DNA of 18,488 nt from an uncultured Faecalibacterium sp. (GCA_934561555.1 CAKTGQ010000031.1:1-18488), one strand, 5' to 3'. Positions 1-7,338 are shown, numbered from the stretch's first letter. The notes: generated by a model not told the origin, from the sequence alone. Numbers and translations: made by a program.

Positions 1-461
1 CGCTTGCTGACATGGGTGATCTTATCGTTGAAAAGCAGTATTTTGTTTGCCAGAACGCTGACCAGATTGCGGATGAGTTTCTGGTGATGGTCGCAGGCGG
101 TGGGGCAGGCAGTGAGCAGCCGCTTGACGTTGAGCAGCAGAATTTCGCAATCCTCCTCTGCCACCACGCTGATGTTCAGGATGGCACCGGGGGTGGCGGC
201 GTAAGGCTCCCCGAAAAAGTCTCCGGTATTGCACTTGGATAGGATGTTGCGGTGTCCCCAAAGATCCTCCTGTATCACAAGGGTGGAACCGGACAACATA
301 AGCCCCATGACCTCTGTGGAATCACCGGCACGGAAAATATAGGAGCCCCGGGGGCGGGTGATTTTCGCTGCACTGACACAGTGCAGGATGGACAAGATCT
401 CATCGTCGGTAAGCCCGGTGAAGAAGGGGCAGTTCCGCAGAACAGGCAGATATTTTTGCAT
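1..461 (-). CDS. Crp/Fnr-family transcriptional regulator (5' part; C-terminal HTH lies outside the window)
   Basis: The minus strand reads continuously from an ATG at 461, preceded by AAGGAG at 469-474, to the window edge, giving about 153 residues without a stop. The protein begins MQKYLPVLRNCPFFTGLTDD and has the cyclic-nucleotide-binding beta-roll layout: FRAGD near residue 43, FFGEP near 83, then a long helix (HHQKLIRNLVSVLANKILL) that fits the dimerisation helix. The helix-turn-helix should follow but is beyond position 1. Crp/Fnr proteins are DNA-binding activators or repressors. Divergence from an iron-sulfur protein and hcp points to control of that operon, as HcpR-type Crp/Fnr regulators do in anaerobes; this is inference from position. 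No cysteine cluster of the Fnr type is obvious in the visible part, so the signal could be haem, NO or a small molecule. Confidence 0.85.
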   Translation of the reverse strand, partial: MQKYLPVLRNCPFFTGLTDDEILSILHCVSAAKITRPRGSYIFRAGDSTEVMGLMLSGSTLVIQEDLWGHRNILSKCNTGDFFGEPYAATPGAILNISVVAEEDCEILLLNVKRLLTACPTACDHHQKLIRNLVSVLANKILLFNDKITHVSK

Positions 462-560
462 AAATGCTCTCCTTGTTGGAATTCAAACATACAAGATGGC
501 TTTAGTATACTATAATAAACCTGCAAATGCAAAAAACACCCACAACAGGAGAGTATAGAT
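462..560. promoter_or_regulatory. Divergent promoter region between the Crp/Fnr regulator and the Fe-S protein/hcp operon
   Basis: A perfect -10 hexamer TATAAT lies at 511-516 for the rightward operon. The hexamer 17 bp upstream (CATACA, 488-493) is a poor -35, which is typical of activator-dependent promoters. A 10-bp perfect palindrome TAGTATACTA (503-512) overlaps the -10. The ribosome binding site AGGAGAG starts at 547, about 8 nt before the ATG at 561. No convincing leftward promoter can be separated from the same AT-rich stretch. No textbook FNR or HcpR box is visible, so the operator remains unassigned. Confidence 0.5.
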
Positions 561-1280
561 ATGATTCGGAAGATCATCCATATTGACGAAGAAAAATGCA
601 ACGGCTGCGGGCTGTGCGCAACCGCCTGCCACGAGGGAGCCATTGATATCATCAACGGCAAGGCAAAGCTGGTACGGGAAAATTTCTGCGATGGCTTTGG
701 AGACTGCCTGCCGGGCTGCCCTACCGGAGCCATCACCTTTGAAGAGCGGGAAGCCCCTGCCTACGACGAAGCGGCGGTGCAGGAGAACAAAAAGAAAAAG
801 GAACTGCAGGAGAAGATGAAGCACCTCCACGAGGGCGGCTGCCCTGGCTCCCGGATGCGGATGCTGGAGCAGCCGGAGGCTGCCGAAAGCGCAGCTTCTG
901 CCCCTGTGCAGTCGGTCTCCCGCCTGCGCAACTGGCCGGTTCAGATCAAGCTGGCACCTGTCCACGCGCCTTATTTTGAGGGCGCAAAGCTGCTGATTGC
1001 AGCGGACTGCACGGCATACGCCTACGCCAATTTCCATCAGGAGTTTATGCGTGGCAAGGTGACCCTCATCGGCTGCCCGAAACTGGATGCTGTGGATTAC
1101 AGCGAAAAGCTCACCGAGATCCTGCGCAATAACGACATCCAGAGCGTGACTATCCTCCGCATGGAGGTGCCCTGCTGCGGCGGCTTGGAGATGGCTGCAA
1201 AAAAGGCAATGCAGACCAGCGGGAAGTTCATTCCGTGGCAGGTGGTAACCATCTCCATTGACGGAAAAATTCTGGATTAA
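561..1280 (+). CDS. 4Fe-4S ferredoxin-like protein, probable electron-transfer partner of Hcp
   Basis: The 239-residue protein starts at an ATG with AGGAGAG eight bases upstream. Residues 13-23 carry CNGCGLCATAC, a standard C-x2-C-x2-C-x3-C cluster motif. The second motif has C43, C49 and C53 (CDGFGDC then CP) but phenylalanine where the second cysteine of a classical motif would stand, so the second cluster has an atypical ligand set. A charged linker (residues 70-90) leads to a C-terminal domain of about 125 residues with further cysteines (ADCTAYAY, IGCPKLD, VPCCGG). There is no signal or membrane segment, so it should be cytoplasmic. It lies 21 bp upstream of hcp in the same orientation, almost certainly cotranscribed. 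In enterobacteria Hcr, a ferredoxin-type NADH oxidoreductase, feeds electrons to Hcp; this protein could do the equivalent job, which is inference. Confidence 0.85.
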   Translation: MIRKIIHIDEEKCNGCGLCATACHEGAIDIINGKAKLVRENFCDGFGDCLPGCPTGAITFEEREAPAYDEAAVQENKKKKELQEKMKHLHEGGCPGSRMRMLEQPEAAESAASAPVQSVSRLRNWPVQIKLAPVHAPYFEGAKLLIAADCTAYAYANFHQEFMRGKVTLIGCPKLDAVDYSEKLTEILRNNDIQSVTILRMEVPCCGGLEMAAKKAMQTSGKFIPWQVVTISIDGKILD

Positions 1281-1301
1281 GCAAATAGAGAGGAACTCAA
1301 G

Positions 1302-2897
1302 ATGGAACGTAAAATGTTTTGCTTTCAGTGCGAGCAGACGGCAGCCTGCTCCGGCTGCACCGGAAAAGCAGGGGTATGCGGCAAGACCGCCGATGTCGCA
1401 CAGCTTCAGGATGAACTGACCGGCGCTCTGGTTGGACTGTCCAGAGCCACGGACGGCGGTATGCAGGCAACGCCAGAGATGTGGCGGCTGATGATCGAGG
1501 GGCTTTTTACCACAGTCACCAATGTGAACTTCAACGAAAAAACGATTCGGGAATTGATCGGTCGGGTACACGCCGAAAAGGCGCGGCTGGCACCCGACTG
1601 CGCAGGCTGCGCTGCCCCCTGCGGACGCACCAGCGACTATGATATGAACCTGCTTTGGAATGCCGATGAGGATATCCGAAGCCTGAAATCCCTTGTTCTG
1701 TTTGGCGTGCGCGGCATGGCAGCGTATGCACATCACGCCTTGGTCTTGGGGTATACCGATGACGAGGTGAACCGCTTCTTTGCCAAGGCACTCTTCGCCA
1801 TTGGCGAGGACTGGGGCATGGAGGAACTGCTGCCTATCGTGATGGAGGTTGGCGAGAAAAACCTCAGGTGCATGGCGCTTCTGGATAAGGCCAACACCGA
1901 AAGCTACGGAACGCCCGTGCCTGTTACCGTTCCGCTGACCGTGGAAAAGGGACCGTTCATCGTCGTCTCTGGCCATGACCTCCACGACTTGAAGCTGCTG
2001 CTGGAGCAGACTGAGGGCAAAGGCATCAACATCTACACCCATGGCGAAATGCTGCCCGCTCACGGCTATCCTGAACTGAAAAAGTATTCCCACCTCAAGG
2101 GCAATTTCGGCACGGCATGGCAGAACCAGCAAAAGGAGTTTGCGGAGCTTCCCGCACCGGTGCTGTTCACCACCAACTGTCTGATGCCGCCCAAAGCAAG
2201 CTATGCCGACCGGGTGTTCACCACGTCGGTGGTATCTTACCCCGAAATGACGCACATCGGAGCAGACAAAGACTTCACCCCGGTGATTGAAAAGGCTTTG
2301 GAGCTGGGCGGTTATTCCGAGGATAAATCCTTCACTGGCATCAACGGCGGCAGCACCGTCACGACTGGCTTTGCCCGTGGCACGGTGCTTGGCGTGGCAG
2401 ATCAGGTCATCGAGGCGGTCAAGTCCGGCGCGATCCGGCACTTCTTTCTGGTTGCCGGCTGCGACGGCGCACGCCCCGGCCGCAACTACTACACGGAATT
2501 TGTAAAGCAGACGCCTGCCGATACCGTAGTGCTGACCCTTGCCTGCGGCAAATACCGCTTCAACGACCTTGACCTCGGCACCATCGGCGGTCTGCCCCGC
2601 CTGATGGATGTCGGACAGTGCAACGATGCTTACAGCGCCATCCAGATCGCTGTTGCCCTTGCGGATGCTTTCGGCTGCGGTGTGAATGACCTGCCGCTGT
2701 CCATGGTGCTCTCCTGGTACGAGCAGAAGGCTGTGTGCATCCTGCTGACGCTGCTGTATCTGGGCATTAAGAATATCCGCCTTGGCCCCACGCTGCCGGC
2801 ATTCGTTTCGCCGAACATCCTTAACTTCCTGGTAGAAAACTATGGCATTGCGCCGATCACGACTCCGAAAGAAGATCTGGAAGCATTGCTGAAATAA
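1302..2897 (+). CDS. hcp: Hybrid-cluster protein (hydroxylamine / nitric oxide reductase)
   Basis: The protein has 531 residues, near the usual Hcp length, and starts at an ATG behind AGAGGAA. The N-terminal cluster cysteines are C7, C10, C19 and C26 (FCFQCEQ and VCGK), spaced as in the obligate-anaerobe type that binds [4Fe-4S]. All ligands of the hybrid 4Fe-2S-2O cluster can be placed: H225, E249, C293, C387, C415, C440, E474 and K476. These are offset by a near-constant 19-20 from the well-known Desulfovibrio numbering. Hcp reduces NO to N2O and can reduce hydroxylamine to ammonia, protecting anaerobes from nitrosative stress in the cytoplasm. It forms an operon with the preceding Fe-S protein under a divergent Crp/Fnr regulator. 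No terminator follows directly; the stop codon runs into a region of degraded coding sequence. Identification is very secure; the physiological substrate is known only from the family. Confidence 0.97.
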   Translation: MERKMFCFQCEQTAACSGCTGKAGVCGKTADVAQLQDELTGALVGLSRATDGGMQATPEMWRLMIEGLFTTVTNVNFNEKTIRELIGRVHAEKARLAPDCAGCAAPCGRTSDYDMNLLWNADEDIRSLKSLVLFGVRGMAAYAHHALVLGYTDDEVNRFFAKALFAIGEDWGMEELLPIVMEVGEKNLRCMALLDKANTESYGTPVPVTVPLTVEKGPFIVVSGHDLHDLKLLLEQTEGKGINIYTHGEMLPAHGYPELKKYSHLKGNFGTAWQNQQKEFAELPAPVLFTTNCLMPPKASYADRVFTTSVVSYPEMTHIGADKDFTPVIEKALELGGYSEDKSFTGINGGSTVTTGFARGTVLGVADQVIEAVKSGAIRHFFLVAGCDGARPGRNYYTEFVKQTPADTVVLTLACGKYRFNDLDLGTIGGLPRLMDVGQCNDAYSAIQIAVALADAFGCGVNDLPLSMVLSWYEQKAVCILLTLLYLGIKNIRLGPTLPAFVSPNILNFLVENYGIAPITTPKEDLEALLK

Positions 2898-2912
2898 TGG
2901 GAAACTCTGTGA

Positions 2913-3080
2913 GAAGCACAGTTGAAACAGCAATCGACTCAATGGAAGGCAAAATCATCTTATCTGGTCTACCCTTGGTTCATGGCATTGCTGTTTGTTG
3001 TGTCGGGGATGAGCGCAAGGTACTATCTGCAAAGCCATACCCGGACTACCGCAAGGTACGGAATGAGATGCAACAATTGA
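2913..3080 (+). pseudogene. Remnant of an acyltransferase-family integral membrane protein
   Basis: One frame is open from 2913 to a TGA at 3078-3080. It contains SSYLVYPWFMALLFVVSGMS followed by ARYYLQSHTR, a strongly hydrophobic segment of a kind I recognise from an N-terminal region of acyltransferase-3-like membrane proteins of Clostridia. There is no start codon with a ribosome site, the first part of such a protein (first helix and active-site region) is missing, and the similarity stops at once after SHTR. Such proteins are normally several hundred residues long. The fragment begins 15 bases after the hcp stop codon, so it is probably what is left of a deleted gene. An overlapping 85-codon frame (2897-3154) sharing the TAATG of the hcp stop codon is more likely incidental. 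The family assignment comes from pattern memory, not a search. Confidence 0.55.
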
Positions 3081-3162
3081 TGAAAGCACAGAAAAATATG
3101 GAATTGTACTTTGCAGAGGACAAGGACAATCTTAGGCCGCAGCACACCAGATAAACGAACAC

Positions 3163-3205
3163 CGTCGAGGATTCTTCCTGTTGGGGAGGTGTCCTCGGCG
3201 TTTTT
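3163..3205 (+). terminator. Terminator-like hairpin, repeat copy 1
   Basis: CGTCGAGGA (3163-3171) pairs with TCCTCGGCG (3192-3200), 9 bp with one G-T pair. An inner 7-bp stem (TCTTCCT against GGGGAGG) closes a GTT loop, and T5 follows at 3201-3205. The same structure with paired base changes recurs at 6845-6889. It could end transcription of the hcp operon. Confidence 0.75.
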
Positions 3206-3208
3206 CGT

Positions 3209-3406
3209 ATGTATAGCGGAAATCCTTGGTTGGATTTTCGTCACCACTCATTATCGCTGTATTTTTGCTATGAATGTCTTTTGTTTGCATACATCATTAT
3301 CGAACTTGCCCGGAAGTACAACCGCAGGGTGCGGTATTTTGCCTATGCCAGTGCAACGAAATGCGCGGAACAGGTCGTTGCGGAAGAAGAAAACACAGAT
3401 AAATGA
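3209..3406 (+). pseudogene. Unrecognised C-terminal coding remnant
   Basis: An open frame of 65 codons ends at TGA 3404-3406. Its first part is hydrophobic (CLLFAYIIIELARK, a possible last membrane helix) and its tail is charged (RKYNRRVRYFAYASA, then QVVAEEENTDK), the look of the cytoplasmic end of a membrane protein. A strong terminator follows the stop within 5 bases, as expected for the end of a real gene. Its first ATG lies directly after the T-run of a terminator-like hairpin and has no ribosome site, so it is probably a truncated gene end rather than a working small gene. The family is not recognised. It may or may not derive from the same gene as the fragment at 2913-3080. Confidence 0.35.
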
Positions 3407-3410
3407 AAGC

Positions 3411-3457
3411 AGAGGTCAACTTGCGTAAAATTTTACGCGGGTTGACCTCTGTTTTTT
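3411..3457 (+). terminator. Strong intrinsic terminator (40-base near-perfect inverted repeat)
   Basis: AGAGGTCAAC (3411-3420) pairs with GTTGACCTCT (3441-3450). The inner arms TTGCGTAAAA and TTTTACGCGG continue the dyad with two G-T pairs. T6 follows at 3452-3457. It isolates the kinase promoter that begins 24 bases later from upstream transcription. Confidence 0.9.
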
Positions 3458-3480
3458 ACACAGCCAATGTCTGACAGGAC

Positions 3481-3509
3481 TTGAAATGGCAGTGCGGGGG
3501 GGGTATAAT
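3481..3509 (+). promoter_or_regulatory. Promoter of the hybrid histidine kinase with a G8 spacer tract
   Basis: TTGAAA (3481-3486) and a perfect TATAAT (3504-3509) are separated by exactly 17 bp, the optimum for a housekeeping sigma factor. The last eight bases of the spacer (3496-3503) are all G. Gain or loss of one G would change the spacing to 18 or 16. The leader of roughly 75 bases to the start codon contains two ACGTAC copies (around 3561 and 3580) of unknown meaning. Confidence 0.75.
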
Positions 3510-3595
3510 ATAAAATGTTGCAGTGTGCCATCTGGTAAAAACGAAGAGACCGGAGAACGAACGTACAGCGGGATCAAAAACGTACGAGGATGAAA

Positions 3596-6500
3596 ATGAA
3601 ATTAAACAATAGACTTACGGACGAAATTTATACTTCCGATACAGTAAAGCTGGGAGAGAATGCGTTTCGGGTCATGCAGGAAACGATTCACAATAATGGC
3701 GGCGTCGGAACCATTACCGGGTACTATGATGCTGAATTGTCGATTCTGTCGGTCAGTGATCTGGTATTGCATAACCTGAACCACAGCTATGAGTCCCTGA
3801 TGGAGCAGACAAAGGGGTCACTGAAGAATCTTTTCTATAAGAGAAAAGCTGCATTCCTTGACAATGCACGCTTTCGTCAGCTCCAAGGCGAAGGGGAAGG
3901 CCAGATCCTTACAGCAGATGGCTCTCCCGTCTATGTGCGTCTCTATAAAGAAGATGCAGTCGATACGGATGGAACGCCGATCTGGGTCCTGTCGGTACAG
4001 ATGAACTGGGCGTATGAAAATCTTGCGTTAGTCAACGAATCCATTCATTCTGCGCTGTGGTATTTTGAGTGCAATGAAAACAGTGAGATCATCCGGGTAA
4101 ACTGGAGCCATGCGTTCCGGCAGATCCTTGGCTATCATGACATTCTGGATTTTCCGAACAAACTGGATTCGTGGTCGAACCTTTTGCACCCGGAGGACTA
4201 TGACCGGGTAATGCAGCTGCTTTTGGAAACGATTGCGGACAAAACCAATACTACGAAGTATAATGTAGAGTACCGGTTGAAAATGCAGGATGGCCAATAC
4301 CAGTGGTTCCGGGCGTCGGCGGAGGTGATACGCCGTCTGGACGGTTCGGCAAATCGAATTGCCGGAATCATCAGCAACATTGACGAAGAAAAAAGAAGTT
4401 TAATGCAGGCGCAGCGGGCAGCGGCATTTCACCGTGCATTTACCAGCGCAAACCTCTGCGAATACTATGTAAATCTGGAAAAGAACACCTTTGATACTTT
4501 CAAAGTGGAGCCTTCTTTGATGACGGCCTTTGAGCAGAACCACACATGGGATGGACTGGTCAAGTTCTTTGTGGATAACTATGTGGTTGAAGAGGACAAA
4601 AAGCCTGTAACGAATTTCTATAATCGCGCCTACATCACGGAGAAATTAAAGGGGCTGGAGACGGAGCTGCGTCAGGATTGCCGCATTGTTCTGAATGGGG
4701 AGGAACGATGGATCAGCAACGTGGTCATGCGCGGTGAGATCGAAGATTCCGAATATGCGATGATTTTTCTGCGGGACATCACAGAGTCCAAAGCAGAGAC
4801 GGCACGGCGGATGCAGATGGCCTCAGATAACGCATCTATGGATCTTTTGATCAAGAGTGTGGTGCGCCTGCTGGACCGCTTTGTCGTCTGCGATCTGGAG
4901 AATGACCGGTATCGGTTCTATAACCTGAAAGGCGAAATGATATACGCGCCGACGGGGGCTTACCATGATTTTGTGGAGCAGGTGGCTGTAAGGTATAAGA
5001 CGCTGGAGCCATTGGCGGCGATGAATGCATTGTTCTCACCGGAAAATATCCGAAAGAATTTGCAGAGCGAGAACGACATCTACAAATTTGAATACTGCTC
5101 CATAGACGAAAATACCTATAAGATTGCTTCCTTCATTCCGCTGGAGTGGGATGGCACAAAGCTGGTCAAGGTTCTGCTGGCGTCCATGGATGCGTCACAG
5201 GAGAAAAAGGTTGAGATCGAATCCCGCAAGGCGTTGAAGGAAGCATATTGTGCAGCGGAAAACGCAAGCCGCGCCAAGACGGAATTTCTCTCCAATATGT
5301 CCCATGATATCCGTACACCGATGAATGCAATCGTTGGATTGACCGCCATTGCGGGTGCGAATATCGAGAGTCAGGACAGGGTGGTCGAGTGCCTTGGCAA
5401 GATCACAAAATCGAGCCGTCATCTGTTGGGACTGATCAACGAAGTGCTGGATATGGCCAGAATCGAGAGCGGGCGAATGAGCCTTGCCGAGGAGGATTTC
5501 AGCCTGCCGGAACTGGTCGATAATCTGCTCACCCTCACAAAACCGGCAATCGACGAGCACCACCATCAGTTCGAAGTCCATGTTGAGCACATCGAGCACG
5601 AAGCTGTCTGTGGCGATAGTCTGCGCATCCAGCAGGTCTTTGTGAACCTGATGAGCAACGCCGTCAAGTACACCCCGGATGGAGGAAATATCACCTTCTC
5701 CATCAAAGAAAAACCGAATGGCTTCTCGGAACTTGGCTGCTACGAGTTTTCCATCGAGGACAACGGCATTGGCATGACGCCGGAGTTCCAGAAGATCATG
5801 TTTGAGCCGTTCAGCCGGGCAGACGATCACCGGACGACCAAGGTGCAGGGCACAGGTCTGGGCATGGCCATTGCAAGAAACATCGTCAACCTGATGAATG
5901 GTGATATTCAGGTCGAAAGCGCTCCCAACAAGGGAACGAAGATCACGGTCACGGTCTATCTGAAACTTCAGGAGAACGAGAAGGAGCAGGAAAAAGAGCT
6001 GCTCGATCTGCCGGTACTGGTCGTAGACGATGACAAGACCTGCTGCGAAAGCACCGTTGCGACCCTTCAGGAGATCGGCATAGCGGGCGAATGGGTCCTG
6101 ACCGGTAAGGAAGCTGTGGAGCGCTGCTATGCGCGTCATGAGACCAACAGTGACTATTTTGCGGTGATTCTGGACTGGAAGATGCCGGAAATGGACGGTA
6201 TTGCAACCGCCAGAAAAATCCGGGAACGGGTAGGAGAAGAGGTCACGATCATCATCCTGACTTCCTTTGATTTCAGCGAAATTGAAGAAGAAGCCAGAGC
6301 GGCGGGCGTAGATGCGTTTATGGCAAAACCACTGTTCCGTTCCCGCCTGACGGCAACTCTGCGGCAGTTTACCTCCGGGAAGAAGGAGAAAAACGCCCGG
6401 AACTATCTGGAAGACTTTGCGAAGGAAAACTATGCGGGCAAGCGGATCCTTCTTGTGGAAGACAATGCGCTGAACCGTGAGATCGCAACCGAGATCATAG

Positions 6501-6808
6501 GCATGACGGGCGTGACCATCGACAGCGCCGAAAACGGAAAAATTGCAGTCGAAAAGGTGATGGAAGCACCGGAAAAGTGGTACGATCTCATTTTTATGGA
6601 CATCCAGATGCCCGTCATGAATGGTTACGAAGCCACTGCTGCAATCCGTGCGCTTGCCGGCAGCCGTGGAAAGGTGCCCATCATTGCCATGACGGCGAAT
6701 GCCTTTGCCGAGGACGTGCAGCTGGCAAAGAACACCGGCATGAACGAGCATATCGCCAAACCGCTTGATCTGAATAAGCTGAACGATGTGCTGAAACAGT
6801 GGCTGTGA
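3596..6808 (+). CDS. Hybrid sensor histidine kinase with PAS-like sensors and two receiver domains
   Basis: Start chosen at 3596 because GAGG (3586-3589) sits six bases before it; the in-frame ATG at 3590 touches that site. The 1070-residue product has no membrane segment or signal peptide, so it senses inside the cell. The N-terminal 130 residues look PAS-like. Residues about 150-266 are a PAS domain of the PAS_3 type (LHPEDYDRV, FRASAEVIRRLDG). Two further sensor-like segments follow to about 545. HisKA carries the phosphorylated H570 (NMSHDIRTPMNA). The ATPase domain has an N box (VNLMSNAVKY), G1 (EDNGIGM) and G2 (GTGLGMAIARN). Receiver 1 (about 805-925) has DDD and phospho-acceptor D860 (LDWKMPE). 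Receiver 2 (about 950-1068) has D1002 (MDIQMPVMNG). There is no HPt domain or DNA-binding output, and no partner regulator is nearby, so the target is unknown. The gene stands alone between two terminators. Confidence 0.95.
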   Translation: MKLNNRLTDEIYTSDTVKLGENAFRVMQETIHNNGGVGTITGYYDAELSILSVSDLVLHNLNHSYESLMEQTKGSLKNLFYKRKAAFLDNARFRQLQGEGEGQILTADGSPVYVRLYKEDAVDTDGTPIWVLSVQMNWAYENLALVNESIHSALWYFECNENSEIIRVNWSHAFRQILGYHDILDFPNKLDSWSNLLHPEDYDRVMQLLLETIADKTNTTKYNVEYRLKMQDGQYQWFRASAEVIRRLDGSANRIAGIISNIDEEKRSLMQAQRAAAFHRAFTSANLCEYYVNLEKNTFDTFKVEPSLMTAFEQNHTWDGLVKFFVDNYVVEEDKKPVTNFYNRAYITEKLKGLETELRQDCRIVLNGEERWISNVVMRGEIEDSEYAMIFLRDITESKAETARRMQMASDNASMDLLIKSVVRLLDRFVVCDLENDRYRFYNLKGEMIYAPTGAYHDFVEQVAVRYKTLEPLAAMNALFSPENIRKNLQSENDIYKFEYCSIDENTYKIASFIPLEWDGTKLVKVLLASMDASQEKKVEIESRKALKEAYCAAENASRAKTEFLSNMSHDIRTPMNAIVGLTAIAGANIESQDRVVECLGKITKSSRHLLGLINEVLDMARIESGRMSLAEEDFSLPELVDNLLTLTKPAIDEHHHQFEVHVEHIEHEAVCGDSLRIQQVFVNLMSNAVKYTPDGGNITFSIKEKPNGFSELGCYEFSIEDNGIGMTPEFQKIMFEPFSRADDHRTTKVQGTGLGMAIARNIVNLMNGDIQVESAPNKGTKITVTVYLKLQENEKEQEKELLDLPVLVVDDDKTCCESTVATLQEIGIAGEWVLTGKEAVERCYARHETNSDYFAVILDWKMPEMDGIATARKIRERVGEEVTIIILTSFDFSEIEEEARAAGVDAFMAKPLFRSRLTATLRQFTSGKKEKNARNYLEDFAKENYAGKRILLVEDNALNREIATEIIGMTGVTIDSAENGKIAVEKVMEAPEKWYDLIFMDIQMPVMNGYEATAAIRALAGSRGKVPIIAMTANAFAEDVQLAKNTGMNEHIAKPLDLNKLNDVLKQWL

Positions 6809-6844
6809 TCTGTGCGTTGCAGTAAGGCACATTATACTGAAGAA

Positions 6845-6889
6845 CGTCGAGGATTCTTCCCGTTGGGAAGGCATCCTCGGCGTTTTTTT
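6845..6889 (+). terminator. Terminator of the histidine kinase gene, repeat copy 2
   Basis: CGTCGAGGA (6845-6853) pairs with TCCTCGGCG (6874-6882). The inner stem TCTTCCC / GGGAAGG encloses a GTT loop, and T7 follows at 6883-6889. It is the second copy of the hairpin at 3163-3205; differences in the inner stem preserve pairing (T-G to C-G and T-G to T-A). Similarity extends loosely about 25 bases beyond the T-run. Confidence 0.88.
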
Positions 6890-7091
6890 GTATATAGGGC
6901 AGCAATTCTTGACCGTTTTTTGTGAAGGTGATGGGTTACAAGATGGAGCACAGCTTTCTCCGCAATGATTTCGATTGAAAACAACTGCACATATAAAGCA
7001 AAAAAGGAATATTCTTACTTGTCAATCTGCTGTAAAATATCGACTTAGTTTAGACAAAGTTAACAAAGAGAAAAAGAAACACGTTTCCTTC
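6890..7091. other. AT-rich intergenic stretch without recognisable gene
   Basis: No credible coding sequence is seen between the kinase terminator and the next promoter. The one 60-codon frame (6975-7157) lacks a ribosome site, is lysine-rich because the DNA is A-rich, and runs through the promoter at 7092-7120. The base composition is much more AT-rich than that of the flanking genes. Confidence 0.6.
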
Positions 7092-7120
7092 TTGACACTC
7101 CGCAAAGAATATGGTATTGT
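7092..7120 (+). promoter_or_regulatory. Promoter of the antiterminator-PTS operon
   Basis: A perfect TTGACA (7092-7097) is followed after exactly 17 bp by TATTGT (7115-7120). A start near 7127 would give a leader of about 210 bases, long enough to hold the antiterminator/terminator switch at 7206-7307. Confidence 0.8.
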
Positions 7121-7205
7121 AATCAAGCATAGAATAAATTTCCATTCAAGTGCTTAATTTGTTTGTGCCTTACAAAAAAGAAAATTGTACGTGAGCAGCG
7201 TCGTT

Positions 7206-7307
7206 GGATTGTTACCGTTTGGCGGGCTAGACCAACTCTGCATAGCACAAGCCGAAAGCGTGTTTCAGCCTTCGGTATGTTTGCTGTGTCAAGAGTGGTC
7301 TTTTTTT
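7206..7307 (+). promoter_or_regulatory. Ribonucleic antiterminator (RAT) site overlapping an intrinsic terminator, LicT/SacY/BglG type
   Basis: Positions 7206-7233 match the RAT pattern of BglG-family regulons: GGATTGTTAC at the 5' side and GGCTAGACC at the 3' side. The usual CTG/CAG apical pairing is replaced by CCG/CGG, which keeps the helix. The last bases of the RAT (GACC, 7230-7233) are also the first bases of the terminator stem: GACC-A-ACTCT (7230-7239) pairs with AGAGTGGTC (7292-7300), followed by T7 (7301-7307). Binding of the dephosphorylated or HPr-activated antiterminator protein to the RAT would stop the terminator from forming. The protein encoded immediately downstream is the obvious ligand, giving positive autoregulation in the presence of the PTS sugar. 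Mechanism is family knowledge; the sequence match is direct. Confidence 0.92.
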
Positions 7308-7338
7308 ATTGCCTTTTTCAACCTGAGGAGGAGAAACA

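Noticed and set aside
510..2942. 810-codon open frame on the minus strand
   Set aside because: It runs antisense to the Fe-S protein and hcp, whose ligand residues prove the plus strand is coding. Its translation has no recognisable motifs and no ribosome site.
2897..3154. 85-codon frame overlapping the hcp stop codon (TAATG)
   Set aside because: Translational coupling looked possible, but there is no family resemblance and another frame over the same bases encodes the acyltransferase-like segment, so I treat the region as decayed.
5195..6874. 559-codon open frame on the minus strand
   Set aside because: It is antisense to the kinase ATPase and receiver domains, and reflects codon bias only.
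6975..7157. 60-codon lysine-rich frame before the antiterminator operon
   Set aside because: No ribosome site, and it runs through the TTGACA/TATTGT promoter.
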